Source of the DNA: Catalinimonas alkaloidigena
GTDB lineage: Bacteria > Bacteroidota > Bacteroidia > Cytophagales > Flexibacteraceae
DNA: 64,000 bases
Reading direction: 5' to 3'
NCBI RefSeq assembly: GCF_900100765.1
Contig: NZ_FNFO01000001.1
Location: 248,001 to 312,000 of the forward strand
Shown piece by piece: positions 52,828-62,498 of the stretch. Under the pieces are notes generated by a model, which saw only the letters and a list, made by a program, of their open reading frames with translations, ran no database searches and had not been told where the DNA came from. Positions within the stretch are counted from its first letter, which is position 1; each line of letters begins with the position of its first letter. The position numbers and the translations under genes are program-made.

Positions 52828-55278
52828 CTAAAAATTGCCGGCGCGGATGATGTCGGCGAAGACCCCGGCGGCGGTGACTTCAGCCCCAGCCCCGGCTCCC
52901 TTCACGATCAGTGGCCGTTCCTGGTAACGTTCCGTGGTGAACAGCACCATGTTGTCGTTGCCTTCTACCTGGAAAAACGGGTGCTCCGGCCCCACGGTGC
53001 GGAGGCCACAGGAAAGCTTGCCCTCTTCGTACGTGGCGACGTACCGTTGGCGTTTACCGGCTTTTTCGGCTTCCTGACGCATGTTTTCAAAGTGCGCGTC
53101 GTAGTTGGGCAGAAGCGTGAAGAAAGCGTCGACCGTGGCGGCTTCGCGGCAGTCTTCGGGCAGGAAGTTGTGAAGCACCACGTCCGACAGTTCCAGGTGC
53201 GAACCGGCTTCGCGGGCCAGAATCAGGATCTTCCGGGCCACGTCCACGCCATTCAGGTCAATGCGCGGATCGGGTTCGGAGTAGCCCAGCCGTTGTGCCG
53301 TTTTCACCACGTCGCTAAAGGCCACGCCTTCTTTGTGTTCGTTGAACAGGTAGTTGAGCGTGCCCGACAGAATAGCCTCGATTTTCAGAATGCGGTCGCC
53401 GCTCTGAATCAGGTCCTGGAGTGTGCCGATCACAGGCAGGCCCGCGCCCACGTTGGTTTCGTAGAGGAAGCGCACGCCGCGGCGGGAGGTCATCTGTTTC
53501 AGGCGCTGGTACCGGTCGTAGGGACCGGAGCAGGCAATTTTGTTGGGCGTCACGATCGAGATGCCGTGGCGTAGCGCCTCTTCGTACAACTCGACGATGG
53601 CGGCACTGCCCGTGCAGTCGATCAGAATGCTGTTGCTGAGGTTGAGGGCGTGCATTTCCCGCGCAAAGACGGCCGGATCGGTCGGCTGGCCGGAATCGTC
53701 GCCCTGTTCGGGCCACGACGCGAGGTCGAACCCGTCTTCGGCGAGCTGCATCCGGCGGCGGTTGGCGATGCCCACCACGCGAATGTCGAGGCCGTGGGCT
53801 TCGAGCAGGTGCGGACGCTGGGCGTGGAGCTGGTTCAGGAACGTGCCGCCCACCGTGCCCGTCCCGATCAGGAACAGGTTCAGGATTTTGATGTCGGAGA
53901 GGAAAAACGCTTCGTGGACTACGTTCAGCGCTTTGCGAATGTCGTCCTGTTCGATCACGCACGAGATGTTGTGCTCGGACGAACCCTGCGCAATGGCACG
54001 GACGTTGACGCCGTTTTTGCCCAGCACCGAGAACAGCCGCCCCGCCACGTTGGGCGTGTTGCGCATGTTTTCGCCGACGATGGCCAGGACGCTGAGGCCG
54101 TCTTCCACCAGAATCGGGTCGACCTGTCCGTAGGCCAGTTCCGTCTTAAATTCTTCCTGCAATCCCTGTTGGGCGCGTTCTGCGTCGGCCGGGGTGATGG
54201 CGACCGTGATCGAGTGCTCGGACGAGGCCTGCGTGATCAGAATGACGTTGACCTGATGGAGCGCCAGCGCGCTGAAGAAGCGCATCGCGATGCCCGTCAC
54301 ACCCACCATGCCGCTGCCTTTGAGCGACACCAGCACGATGTGGTCGATCGACGAAATGCCCTTGACGGCGCGTTGCTGGTCGTCCGAACGGTCGGTGATC
54401 AGCGTGCCCTCCGCTTCGGGACGGTGGGTGTTTTTGATGCGCAGTGGAATGTTGCGGGCCAGCACCGGTTGCACCGACGGTGGGTAGAGCACCTTCGCTC
54501 CGAAGTGGGAAAGTTCCAGCGCTTCGAGGTAAGAGAGGCGCGGCAGGGGGAACGTCCGGCGCACCTTGCGCGGGTCGGCGGTCATCATCCCGTCCACGTC
54601 GGTCCAGATTTCCAGCTCTACGTCGGGCAGCGCCGCCGCCACAATCGACGCGGTGTAGTCGGAGCCGCCGCGTCCCAGTGTGGTGGTTTCGCCTTCGCGG
54701 GTGGCGGCGATAAAACCGGGCATCACCACGACTTTGGCGTGCGACGGAATGGCCTCGGCAATGCGGGCGTTGGTCGCACCAAAATCGACGCGGGCGTTGT
54801 TGAAGTTCCGGTCCGTGACGATCAGGTTGCGGCTGTCGAGCCATTCGGTCGGCAGGCCCTGCGTGGCGAGGTACTGGCTGATGATGCGGCTGGAGAGGCG
54901 CTCGCCGAAGCTCATCACAAAATCGAGGCTCTTGGGCGTCAGTTCACGCACGAGATAAAGCCCTTGCAGCACGTCTTTCAGTTCGTGGAGCAGCCCGTGA
55001 ATCGTCCGGGAAACCTCGTCGGCCTGGGGTGCATCGAACAACGCACGGATGCAGTTGTCGTGGCGTTGGGTGAGTTGTTCCCACTCCTGGAGGTAGCCTG
55101 CGTCGCCACTTACGGCCTGACGCGCCAGCCCGATCAGTTGATCGGTGACTTTCGACATCGCGGAGAGTACCACGACCACCGTCGAATTCTCCTGATATGC
55201 TTGTTGGACAATGCTTCCTACCTGTTTGATTTCCGAAGGACCCTGCACGGAAGTTCCTCCAAACTTGAGCACTTTCAT
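52828..55278 (-). CDS. thrA: Bifunctional aspartokinase-homoserine dehydrogenase
   Basis: The 816-residue protein combines an N-terminal aspartokinase (MKVLKFGGTSVQGPSEI, TLGRGGSDYTASIVAAAL), two ACT domains (about residues 310-460; SIDHIVLVSLKGSGMVGVTG, LSVLAIVGENMRNTPNVAGR) and a C-terminal homoserine dehydrogenase (NAD(P)-site LFLIGTGTVGGTFLNQL, SGTLNYLFNEHKEGVAFSDVV). It catalyses the first and third steps to threonine and methionine. Length is close to E. coli ThrA (820). The ACT domains suggest threonine feedback. thrB and thrC are not adjacent. A short hairpin (ACCGTC/GACGGT, 55301-55316) lies in the leader, without a leader peptide rich in Thr that I can see. Confidence 0.96.
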   Translation of the reverse strand: MKVLKFGGTSVQGPSEIKQVGSIVQQAYQENSTVVVVLSAMSKVTDQLIGLARQAVSGDAGYLQEWEQLTQRHDNCIRALFDAPQADEVSRTIHGLLHELKDVLQGLYLVRELTPKSLDFVMSFGERLSSRIISQYLATQGLPTEWLDSRNLIVTDRNFNNARVDFGATNARIAEAIPSHAKVVVMPGFIAATREGETTTLGRGGSDYTASIVAAALPDVELEIWTDVDGMMTADPRKVRRTFPLPRLSYLEALELSHFGAKVLYPPSVQPVLARNIPLRIKNTHRPEAEGTLITDRSDDQQRAVKGISSIDHIVLVSLKGSGMVGVTGIAMRFFSALALHQVNVILITQASSEHSITVAITPADAERAQQGLQEEFKTELAYGQVDPILVEDGLSVLAIVGENMRNTPNVAGRLFSVLGKNGVNVRAIAQGSSEHNISCVIEQDDIRKALNVVHEAFFLSDIKILNLFLIGTGTVGGTFLNQLHAQRPHLLEAHGLDIRVVGIANRRRMQLAEDGFDLASWPEQGDDSGQPTDPAVFAREMHALNLSNSILIDCTGSAAIVELYEEALRHGISIVTPNKIACSGPYDRYQRLKQMTSRRGVRFLYETNVGAGLPVIGTLQDLIQSGDRILKIEAILSGTLNYLFNEHKEGVAFSDVVKTAQRLGYSEPDPRIDLNGVDVARKILILAREAGSHLELSDVVLHNFLPEDCREAATVDAFFTLLPNYDAHFENMRQEAEKAGKRQRYVATYEEGKLSCGLRTVGPEHPFFQVEGNDNMVLFTTERYQERPLIVKGAGAGAEVTAAGVFADIIRAGNF

Positions 55279-55424
55279 CTTAACCAGTGACTGTTTCGCG
55301 ACCGTCCACCGACGGTATGTTTATCTAAATGGAGGGCGAAATTGGGAAGAAATCGGAAGAATCCCGCGCCAATCACCGTATTTTATGCGGCAGGGTTTCC
55401 AAAGTGGCAACGCCAGTGTGTCCC

Positions 55425-56828
55425 TCAGTCCTGATCAGGGTCTTTTAAAAAGCTGAAAACGTTGTTTACCGATTCGGCCAGGGTCGGGTGGGCAAACATG
55501 CCTTCCTGGAGTTCGATGTAGGGTAATTTGCCGATCATGGCCACCTTCAGCATGGTAGCGAACTCGCCGCCTTCCGTGGCCAGAATAGCGGCGCCCAGCA
55601 GTTGTTTGCTGTCGGCATCGACCAGAATTTTGAACAACCCTTTGGGCTGCCCCGTCTCCTGCGCCCGCGCGGCGTAGGCGGCCGGCATCGTGGCGACCTG
55701 GTAGCGGATGCCTTTTTCTTTGACTTCTTTTTCGGACATGCCGACGCGGCCCAATTGCGGATCGGTAAACACCGTGTAGGTCAGGATGCGGTCTTGGGTG
55801 GTGCGCTGGCCGTGCTCAAACAGGCGGTTGCGTACGATGCGGTAATCGTCATAGGCGACGTGCGTAAAGGCCGGGCCACCTTTGATGTCGCCCAGCGCCC
55901 AGATGCCCGGTACGGCGGTTTCCAGCCGCTCGTTGACGGGGATGTAGCCTTTTTCGTCCAGCGTCAGGCCCGCGTTCTCGACCTGAAGGGCCTTCGAATT
56001 GGGGCGGTACCCTACGGCCAGCAACAGATGCGAGCCGGTCAGCCGCTCCGGCCCGTTGGGCGTGTTCAGCGTCGCTTCCAGGCCTTCGGGGTGGGGCTGT
56101 ACGCGCTTGAGCTGGGTGTGTAGCGCTACGCGAATGCCCTCTTCTTCCAGAATCTGTTGCAGGCATTCGGCCACGTCGGGGTCTTCTTTGCCGAGAAGCT
56201 GGTCCGTCGCTTCGATAATCGTCACGTTGCTGCCCAGCCGCCGGAACAGTTGCCCGAACTCCAGGCCGATGTAGCCGCCGCCCAGCACAATCAGGTGGTG
56301 GGGCACTTCTTCCAGCTCCATGATGGACGTGGAATCGAGCGGCGTGATGGTGTCCAGCCCTTCCACAGGCGGATGCAGGGGAGAGGAACCGGTGTTGATG
56401 AAAATTTTGGGCGCATTGAGCCGTTGCGTTCCCCCGTCGGCCAGGGTTACCTCCAGCGTGTACTGGTCCACAAAGTGGGCTTCGCCCCGGACCAGCGTGA
56501 TCTGATCGTTGCCTTCCAGCCCTTCCTGCGTGCTGTGGCGAAACTGATGGACAAGGGCATCTTTGCGCGCCTTGATCTTCTTCATGTTCACCCGGAAGTC
56601 GTCGACTTCGATGCCGTAGGCGCGGCTATGACGTACCTGGTGCGCCACTTTTCCGCTGGCAATCAGTGTTTTGGCCGGTGTGCATCCCCGGTTGATGCAA
56701 CTGCCCCCCACAACGTCGCGCTCGACGATGGCCACGCGCTGGTGATGGGCCGCAAACGATTTGGCCAGGGGATTTCCGGCCTGGCCGGTACCGATGATGA
56801 TGGCGTCGAACGACTGGGGAGCAGACAT
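55425..56828 (-). CDS. FAD-dependent pyridine nucleotide-disulfide oxidoreductase (MerA/Lpd-like)
   Basis: The 467-residue flavoprotein has an N-terminal FAD site (FDAIIIGTGQAGNPLAKSFA), the redox-active disulfide in VGGSCINRGCTPAKTLI, an NAD(P) site (LIVLGGGYIGLEFGQLFRR), a second FAD motif (GIWALGDIKGGPAFTHVAY) and the dimer-domain active-site pair His-Glu in FAHPTLAESVNNVF. It resembles proteins annotated as mercuric reductase or dihydrolipoamide dehydrogenase. The extra Cys pair at the C-terminus and the N-terminal HMA domain of true MerA are both missing, and no mer genes are near, so the substrate is unknown; a thiol or quinone reductase is as likely. Confidence 0.9.
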   Translation of the reverse strand: MSAPQSFDAIIIGTGQAGNPLAKSFAAHHQRVAIVERDVVGGSCINRGCTPAKTLIASGKVAHQVRHSRAYGIEVDDFRVNMKKIKARKDALVHQFRHSTQEGLEGNDQITLVRGEAHFVDQYTLEVTLADGGTQRLNAPKIFINTGSSPLHPPVEGLDTITPLDSTSIMELEEVPHHLIVLGGGYIGLEFGQLFRRLGSNVTIIEATDQLLGKEDPDVAECLQQILEEEGIRVALHTQLKRVQPHPEGLEATLNTPNGPERLTGSHLLLAVGYRPNSKALQVENAGLTLDEKGYIPVNERLETAVPGIWALGDIKGGPAFTHVAYDDYRIVRNRLFEHGQRTTQDRILTYTVFTDPQLGRVGMSEKEVKEKGIRYQVATMPAAYAARAQETGQPKGLFKILVDADSKQLLGAAILATEGGEFATMLKVAMIGKLPYIELQEGMFAHPTLAESVNNVFSFLKDPDQD

Positions 56829-56952
56829 AAGTGGAGTTCAGGTTGGGTGTCGATGGATAGTAACGGCGGAGGCCGGAGAATTGTTGATCGAAATGCGGTC
56901 GGGGATGGCGCGCCGAAGTTTCTAAAGGCACACGCCAGCCGTCTGCCCGGGG

Positions 56953-57453
56953 CTACGGAATGGCCTGTGCCGGTTCGGGTGTTTTAACCTGTTGCAGGTT
57001 GCGAAGCCGCAGGTACACCAGCGTTCGGATCGTGGCGCAGGGCTGACCCTGGGCGTCCAGCGCCTGTACTTCGTGCCACTTCTGGAAACGTCCCTCGGTC
57101 TTCAGTGCCCGTTCTGCCTCGTGAACCTCCGCCTCGGTTACGGCAAAGCGGAGTCGTAGGTGCGTGTGTCCTGGGCGGTGGTAATCGATTTCGGCACTTT
57201 TCAGCCAGGCTTCCGTAGCAAGGCCCCGGTGGGCCATCAGCTGCCAGTAGAGAATGGCGTGGTACGGATCGGCGGCGCTGAAAATGGTACCTCCGAAAAT
57301 GGTGCCCTGCAGGTTTTTATTGAATAACGACTTGCGTACCAGCACCTCCATCTGCTGGTAATCGGCCGAGAGGTAGGTAATGGCAATGCGGTTGAAGAAC
57401 AGGGGCGGAAAACCGTTGAGCATCAGTCGGGTGAAACGCGCGGGTAACTTCAT
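56953..57453 (-). CDS. DUF4442 hotdog-fold protein (thioesterase-like)
   Basis: The 166-residue protein fits the DUF4442 hotdog family: LNGFPPLFFNRIAITYLSAD, LQGTIFGGTIFSAADPYHAIL and AWLKSAEIDYHRPGHTHLRL. The GGTIFSAADP stretch corresponds to the central helix of hotdog thioesterases. It may hydrolyse an acyl-CoA, but no catalytic residue is established for the family. The ATG at 57453 is chosen because the 86-codon in-frame extension upstream runs through a repeat-rich, non-coding-like stretch. Confidence 0.85.
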   Translation of the reverse strand: MKLPARFTRLMLNGFPPLFFNRIAITYLSADYQQMEVLVRKSLFNKNLQGTIFGGTIFSAADPYHAILYWQLMAHRGLATEAWLKSAEIDYHRPGHTHLRLRFAVTEAEVHEAERALKTEGRFQKWHEVQALDAQGQPCATIRTLVYLRLRNLQQVKTPEPAQAIP

Positions 57454-57474
57454 AGACGTTGGCGAGCGGTTTGG

Positions 57475-57518
57475 GAGGTTACAGGTTGAAAGGTTGCAGG
57501 TGTAGAAGGTTGATCGGT
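57475..57518. repeat. AGGTT-rich short repeats upstream of the DUF4442 gene
   Basis: GAGGTTACAGGTTGAAAGGT and the following bases contain AGGTT four times and a fifth near-copy (CGGTT) at intervals of 7-14 bases. It lies in the leader of the leftward gene. Similar GTTGCAGGT stretches occur at about 50316-50330. Confidence 0.45.
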
Positions 57519-57746
57519 TGGCGGCGGTCGTGAGCGCAGGTGGAAGACCTTCGTACTCTGTACATTGACGTTGTTGTGCGTATCTCTTACCCACTACCTC
57601 TCTATTGCTTACGCGAACGCGCTGGTTCCGATGCGTTTCCCACCGAAAAAGCATTTGCGTAGGAACGCTTCCGAAGTGGCGCGACCGACACAAAAGAGAT
57701 CTTCCCGGCACCGCCTAATTTTAACTCACCAGTTTTAGAAGTGCTT

Positions 57747-60700
57747 ATGAAGATGGTGAACGCAAACTCCTGGAGTCGGTTTTGGATCTGTATCCTGTGT
57801 TGTCTGGCCTTTCGGGCCCATGCGCAAACTACCCCGTCGGGGGCGGTTGTGCGTATTCAAACCTTTTCAAAATCGGGTACGCTCCTGCGAGAGGGGGTCG
57901 GCGTTCTGACCGACGCACGCGGCACCGCCTTTACCCACCTGGACGTATTGCGCGAGGCCCAGAGTGCGAAGGTGTTCGTGGCCGACAGCCTCGAGTTGCC
58001 CCTCGAAGAGGTGCTGGCCGACGATCCGGCCTCGGGCCTGGTGCGCTTTCGGGTGGCCCTTCCGCGTGAGGTAGTGTTGAGTTTGCCGACGATTGCCACC
58101 GCCTCTGAAGATAACATCACGTCGTCGACGCGATCTTACGTCTTGTCGGACCGTACCGCACACCAGGCGGCCACGTCCGTAAAGCTGCACCGCGAAGTAC
58201 CGGGATGGGGCGCCGTCTGGCTGTTGGGAGAACGCATTCCCGGCGATCAGGCCGGCAGTCCGTTACTCAACAGCAAAGGCGAAGTTGCCGCCCTCGCCAC
58301 GGCCGGCTCCTATGCTGTGGACATTCGCCGGCAGGGCAGTATGGAAGCCCGAAAACTCTCGCTCGCCGACTGGAACAAGAAACTGGCGTATCAGCCCGAT
58401 TACATTCCGGCCCTGGCTGCCTACGCCGCCGAAAACTGGCGGGAAACCATCGCCCTGATGAGCAAGGTCGTTACCGCCCGCCCGGCCGATGGGTGGCCGT
58501 ATTATTACCGGGGCATGGCGTATGCCGCTCAGAACCAACACGCTCCGGCGGTAGAAGACCTGACCAAAGCCCTGAAAGCGGGTGTGACCGAACCGGCGCT
58601 GTACCTGGCGCGTGGCCGGGGCTACGTAGCTCAGAAAAAGGGCGAAGCGGCCATTGCCGACCTGACCAAAGCGCTGAACCATAACTTGGGCGATGCGGAC
58701 ATTTACGCCGAATTGGGCCGCTTGCAAGGCGAGCGCGAACAGTACGACGCAGCCGTCAGCGCCTACTCCGACGCCATTGCGCACGGCTACAAAGACGCCA
58801 GTGCCTATGCCCAACGCGGGAAAGCCTACTTCATGCTGAAACGCTACAAAGAAGCCAATGCCGATCTCGACGCGGCCATTCAGGGCGGCAAAGACGAGGC
58901 CGAGACCCGCTACTACCGGGGGCTGACGCACTACGCACTCAAAAACTACCCGGGCGCCATCGCCGACCTGACCAAAGCGGCCGAACAGGGCAAGAAAGAC
59001 GCTGCGCTTTATACCGCGCTGGGCGACGCCAAATTTGTGCAGAAGGAGTGGGAGGGCGCGCTTTCGGACCTGAACCGGGCGATGCAACTGGGCGCTACCG
59101 ACGCCACACTTTTCTACCAGCGCGGACAAATCTTCTATGGGCAGCAGAATCACCGCAAGGCCGTAGACGATTTCAAGCGCGCACACGAAGGGGGCGTGAA
59201 AGAGACCGCACTGCTGACCCAGTGGGGCTTGTCGTTGTACCACATCAGTCAGTGGAACGACGCCGTCGATAAACTCAAGCAGGCGCAGGCGGCCGGAGCC
59301 AAAGGCGCGGAGCTCTCCGCGGCGATGGGCCATGCGTTCGTCGAACTGAAAAAGCCGGAAGAGGCGCTGCCGCACCTGGGGGCCGCCATTCAGCAAGGCA
59401 CAAAAGAAGCGCAGATCTACCGCGACCGGGCCGATATTCTGCTCTGGCAGGAAAAGCCGAAGGAGGCACTGCCGGACTACACCAAAGCCCAGGAGCTGGG
59501 CATGGACGATGCGCTGCTGTTCATCAACCGGGGCAAAGCCCGTTTTCAGACGAACGATATGCCCAATGCGCTGAAAGATTTCAACGAAGCGCTGCGACGT
59601 GACGACAAAGCCGGGCGTGCCTACGAGATGCGGGGGCTGATTCAGTTCGCGCTGAAAAACTACGATGCCGCCATCGAAGACCTGACCATCGCCGAAAAGA
59701 ACGGCCAGAAAGGCCGCGACCTGCGCCGGGCCCGAGGGCTGAGCCGCTTTGAAAAGAAAGACTATGCCGGGGCGGTCACCGACCTGAAAGAAGCGGTGGT
59801 GCTGGGTGTGGACGAGGCAGAGGTGTTCCGCGCCTTGGGAACGGCCCAACTGGAGACGGACGATTTTCAGCACGCGGAGGCCAATCTGAGTGAGGCCATG
59901 CAGCGGGGCGTGAAAAACAAAACGATTTTTGCACAACGGGCCCAGGCCCGGACAGGACTGCGGAATTACCAGGGTGCAATCAGCGACTGGTCGGAGGTAA
60001 TCAAGCAGGATGCCGCCGCCGGCACGGCCTACGCGGAACGCGGTCGGCTGAAATATACCGAGAAAGACTACGAAGGCACCATTGCCGACCTGAAACTGGC
60101 CGAGCAGAAAGGTCAACAGGCGCCCGATCTGCTGGCCTTGCGAGGACTGGCGTCGTACGAAAAGAACGATTTTCCGGCGGCGGTCGCTGACCTGAGCCGG
60201 GCCACGGCAACCACGCAGGACGGCGACTGGCTGTATGCGCTGGGGAATGCCCAGTTCCGCACCGAAAAATATGCTGATGCCATCCAGAGCTACACCAAGG
60301 CCGCTCAGGCCGGGAAGAAGGAAGCGATTCTGTACAACAACCGCGGGAAAGCACGGCACCTGACCGGCGACGACGCAGGTGCCATGACCGACTACACCGA
60401 AGCTCTGCAACTGGATGCCCGCTATGCCAAGGCCTACGAAAACCGCGCGTTTTCTGCCTTGAAACTGGAAAAATACGCGGAAGCAGCTGCCGATCTGGCA
60501 AAGGTCCATGAGTTAGGACAGGGCGATCAGGAGACCTGGTCGCAATTGGGCAAAGCGCAGTTTCACCTGAAGGCGTACGAAAAAGCCACCGAAGCCCTGG
60601 CAAAAGCCATCAGCAGCGGAGCACAAACCGCTGACAACTACCGCATGAAAGGCATGGCGTACTACGCGCTGAAAGATTATCCTCACGCGGTGACCGACCT

Positions 60701-61865
60701 GCGCAAAGCCACGGAACTGGGCGCAAAAGAAACGGAAGTGTTCGCGCAGCTCGGGCACGCGGAACTGGCTACCGGCGACTTCAAAAATGCGGAGGCGAGC
60801 CTGACGAAAGGCTTGGCCGCCGGCGGCACCGATGCGTTGAAAACGTGGCGTGGGCAGGCGCGCTTTCACCTCGGATTGTACGACGGCGCGCTCGAAGACC
60901 TGTCGGGTACCCAAGATCCTGAAGGATGGCTGTACCTGGGAGCGGTGCGCAACCGTCTGGGCCAATCCGACCAGGCGCTGCAAGCGCTGCAACAAGCTGC
61001 GAGTGCGATGAGCGACCGCCCCCTGTTACATTACGAACTGGCCTACGCCTATCGTAAGCTCAACAAGACGGGCGAAGCACTGTCGGCGCTGGACAAAACA
61101 CTGACGATGAATCCCGACCAACTGGATGCATACCTGCTGCGTGGGCGTATCCACTTCGATCAGGAAAACTGGCAGGCGGCCGAAAAAGACTTTAGTGCCG
61201 TGCTGGAACGCGACGGCGAACACGTCGATGCGTTTCTGTTCCGGGGCCAATTGCGCACGCAACTGGAGCGCTACGAAGGCGCCATCGAGGATTTCGACAA
61301 GGCGTTGGGACGGCAGGAGTCGCGGGAAGGCTACCTGGGTCGGGGACTGGCTGCCTATCGGTTGAAAGACTACGCTACCGCCACTCGCGACTTCGACTGG
61401 GTATTGAAAGCTCATCCGGACGATACGGTAGCGCTGTTTTACCGCGGCGATACCCGCCTGGAAGAGGAGCGGGCCAGCGAGGCCATCCACGATTTCGATC
61501 GGTTGCTGAAACTTAATCCGCAGCACGTCGAGGCACTGGTGCGCCGGGCCGAAGCGCGGTACCTGATGAGCGATAACCAGGGAGCCATCGCCGACTATTC
61601 ATCGGCCGTGACGCTGACACCGAACAATGCCCGGCTCTACTACCTGCGTGCCATCCCGAAAATGGACCAGGACGACATCAGTGGAGCTATCGAAGACTAC
61701 AGCAAAGTGATCGAACTGATGCCGAGCAGTCCTCAGGGGTACAACAGCCGCGCCAATGCCCGTTTTCAGGCGCAGGACGCTGAGGGGGCGTGCGCCGACT
61801 GGCAGAAGGCCGCTCAACTGGGCGATGCCGCTGCCAAGGTAATGATGAAGCAGTATTGTCGTTAG
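57747..61865 (+). CDS. Giant TPR protein with degenerate trypsin-like N-terminal domain
   Basis: The 1372-residue protein has a signal peptide ending RAHAQ. Residues of about 30-190 resemble a trypsin/HtrA fold (GVGVLTDARGTAFTHLDVL, EEVLADDPASGLVRF, IPGDQAGSPLLNSKGEVAAL), but the catalytic His position reads Asp66 and the Ser position in GDSGSP reads Gln-Ala, so it is probably inactive. From residue 230 to the end come about thirty TPR units of the form YYRGLTHYALKNYPGAIADL. The last unit has a Cys pair (GACADWQ and QYC). It would be a periplasmic scaffold for protein contacts. The ATG at 57747 is preferred over the GTG at 57741. A small coiled-coil gene follows after 56 bp. Confidence 0.88.
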   Translation: MKMVNANSWSRFWICILCCLAFRAHAQTTPSGAVVRIQTFSKSGTLLREGVGVLTDARGTAFTHLDVLREAQSAKVFVADSLELPLEEVLADDPASGLVRFRVALPREVVLSLPTIATASEDNITSSTRSYVLSDRTAHQAATSVKLHREVPGWGAVWLLGERIPGDQAGSPLLNSKGEVAALATAGSYAVDIRRQGSMEARKLSLADWNKKLAYQPDYIPALAAYAAENWRETIALMSKVVTARPADGWPYYYRGMAYAAQNQHAPAVEDLTKALKAGVTEPALYLARGRGYVAQKKGEAAIADLTKALNHNLGDADIYAELGRLQGEREQYDAAVSAYSDAIAHGYKDASAYAQRGKAYFMLKRYKEANADLDAAIQGGKDEAETRYYRGLTHYALKNYPGAIADLTKAAEQGKKDAALYTALGDAKFVQKEWEGALSDLNRAMQLGATDATLFYQRGQIFYGQQNHRKAVDDFKRAHEGGVKETALLTQWGLSLYHISQWNDAVDKLKQAQAAGAKGAELSAAMGHAFVELKKPEEALPHLGAAIQQGTKEAQIYRDRADILLWQEKPKEALPDYTKAQELGMDDALLFINRGKARFQTNDMPNALKDFNEALRRDDKAGRAYEMRGLIQFALKNYDAAIEDLTIAEKNGQKGRDLRRARGLSRFEKKDYAGAVTDLKEAVVLGVDEAEVFRALGTAQLETDDFQHAEANLSEAMQRGVKNKTIFAQRAQARTGLRNYQGAISDWSEVIKQDAAAGTAYAERGRLKYTEKDYEGTIADLKLAEQKGQQAPDLLALRGLASYEKNDFPAAVADLSRATATTQDGDWLYALGNAQFRTEKYADAIQSYTKAAQAGKKEAILYNNRGKARHLTGDDAGAMTDYTEALQLDARYAKAYENRAFSALKLEKYAEAAADLAKVHELGQGDQETWSQLGKAQFHLKAYEKATEALAKAISSGAQTADNYRMKGMAYYALKDYPHAVTDLRKATELGAKETEVFAQLGHAELATGDFKNAEASLTKGLAAGGTDALKTWRGQARFHLGLYDGALEDLSGTQDPEGWLYLGAVRNRLGQSDQALQALQQAASAMSDRPLLHYELAYAYRKLNKTGEALSALDKTLTMNPDQLDAYLLRGRIHFDQENWQAAEKDFSAVLERDGEHVDAFLFRGQLRTQLERYEGAIEDFDKALGRQESREGYLGRGLAAYRLKDYATATRDFDWVLKAHPDDTVALFYRGDTRLEEERASEAIHDFDRLLKLNPQHVEALVRRAEARYLMSDNQGAIADYSSAVTLTPNNARLYYLRAIPKMDQDDISGAIEDYSKVIELMPSSPQGYNSRANARFQAQDAEGACADWQKAAQLGDAAAKVMMKQYCR

Positions 61866-61921
61866 AGAGAGGAAAGGCTTTCGAAACAGGCCGATCGCCT
61901 TTCCTGAACTAACTTTACACC

Positions 61922-62473
61922 ATGAATCGTTTGCCCTCTTTTCAAAACTTCCTTTACGGCATCCTCTTGATCGCGGGGTTTGTTGGGTACGGCCCAGCGG
62001 CGTACGGCCAGGCCTTCGACCCCGCCGACGAACTCCAGATCGAACAAATTCTGGCGCGACGCGACACACTCTACCAGGAATACAAGCAGTTGAACCACCG
62101 GTACGCCAGCGGGGGCAACCGCTCGCATCAGGAATTGGTCGGCATCGCGAAGACCCTGATCAAAATCATCCGGGAAGACAATGCCCTGATCGAAATTGTG
62201 CAGCGGCGCAGCAAGCAGGCCGAATCCGCGTACGTCGGGCAAACCCGGACGCGCGTTTTTAAGGAATATGAACTGTCGCAGCAGATCGACGGACTGGAGA
62301 GCCGCCTCAAGCAAACGCATCAGGAATTGCAACAGAGTGCCGAGCGCTACGACCGGTTGCAGGGCAATTACCAGTGGGCGGTTAACCTGGTGGCTGTTTT
62401 AGGAGCGCTTGCCGTGGGTGCTACTTTTTTTGCCGTGCGGCTGTGGCGTCGGCAGCGCGCCGCAAATGCCTGA
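61922..62473 (+). CDS. Coiled-coil protein with signal peptide and C-terminal TM
   Basis: The 183-residue protein has an N-terminal hydrophobic segment (FLYGILLIAGFVGYGPAAYG), a helical charged middle (residues 35-145, with heptad-like SQQIDGLESRLKQTHQELQQ) and a C-terminal TM (AVNLVAVLGALAVGATFFAV) followed by RLWRRQR, a positive-inside anchor. The body would be in the periplasm. It lies 56 bp after the giant TPR gene on the same strand without a terminator between them, so the two may be cotranscribed and act together. I do not recognise a family. Confidence 0.78.
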   Translation: MNRLPSFQNFLYGILLIAGFVGYGPAAYGQAFDPADELQIEQILARRDTLYQEYKQLNHRYASGGNRSHQELVGIAKTLIKIIREDNALIEIVQRRSKQAESAYVGQTRTRVFKEYELSQQIDGLESRLKQTHQELQQSAERYDRLQGNYQWAVNLVAVLGALAVGATFFAVRLWRRQRAANA

Positions 62474-62498
62474 TGCGCTAGAGGAACTATGACTGGGC

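Noticed and set aside
55279-55424. Threonine attenuator or riboswitch in the thrA leader
   Set aside because: Only a short ACCGTC/GACGGT hairpin is present, without a Thr/Ile-rich leader peptide or a T-run.
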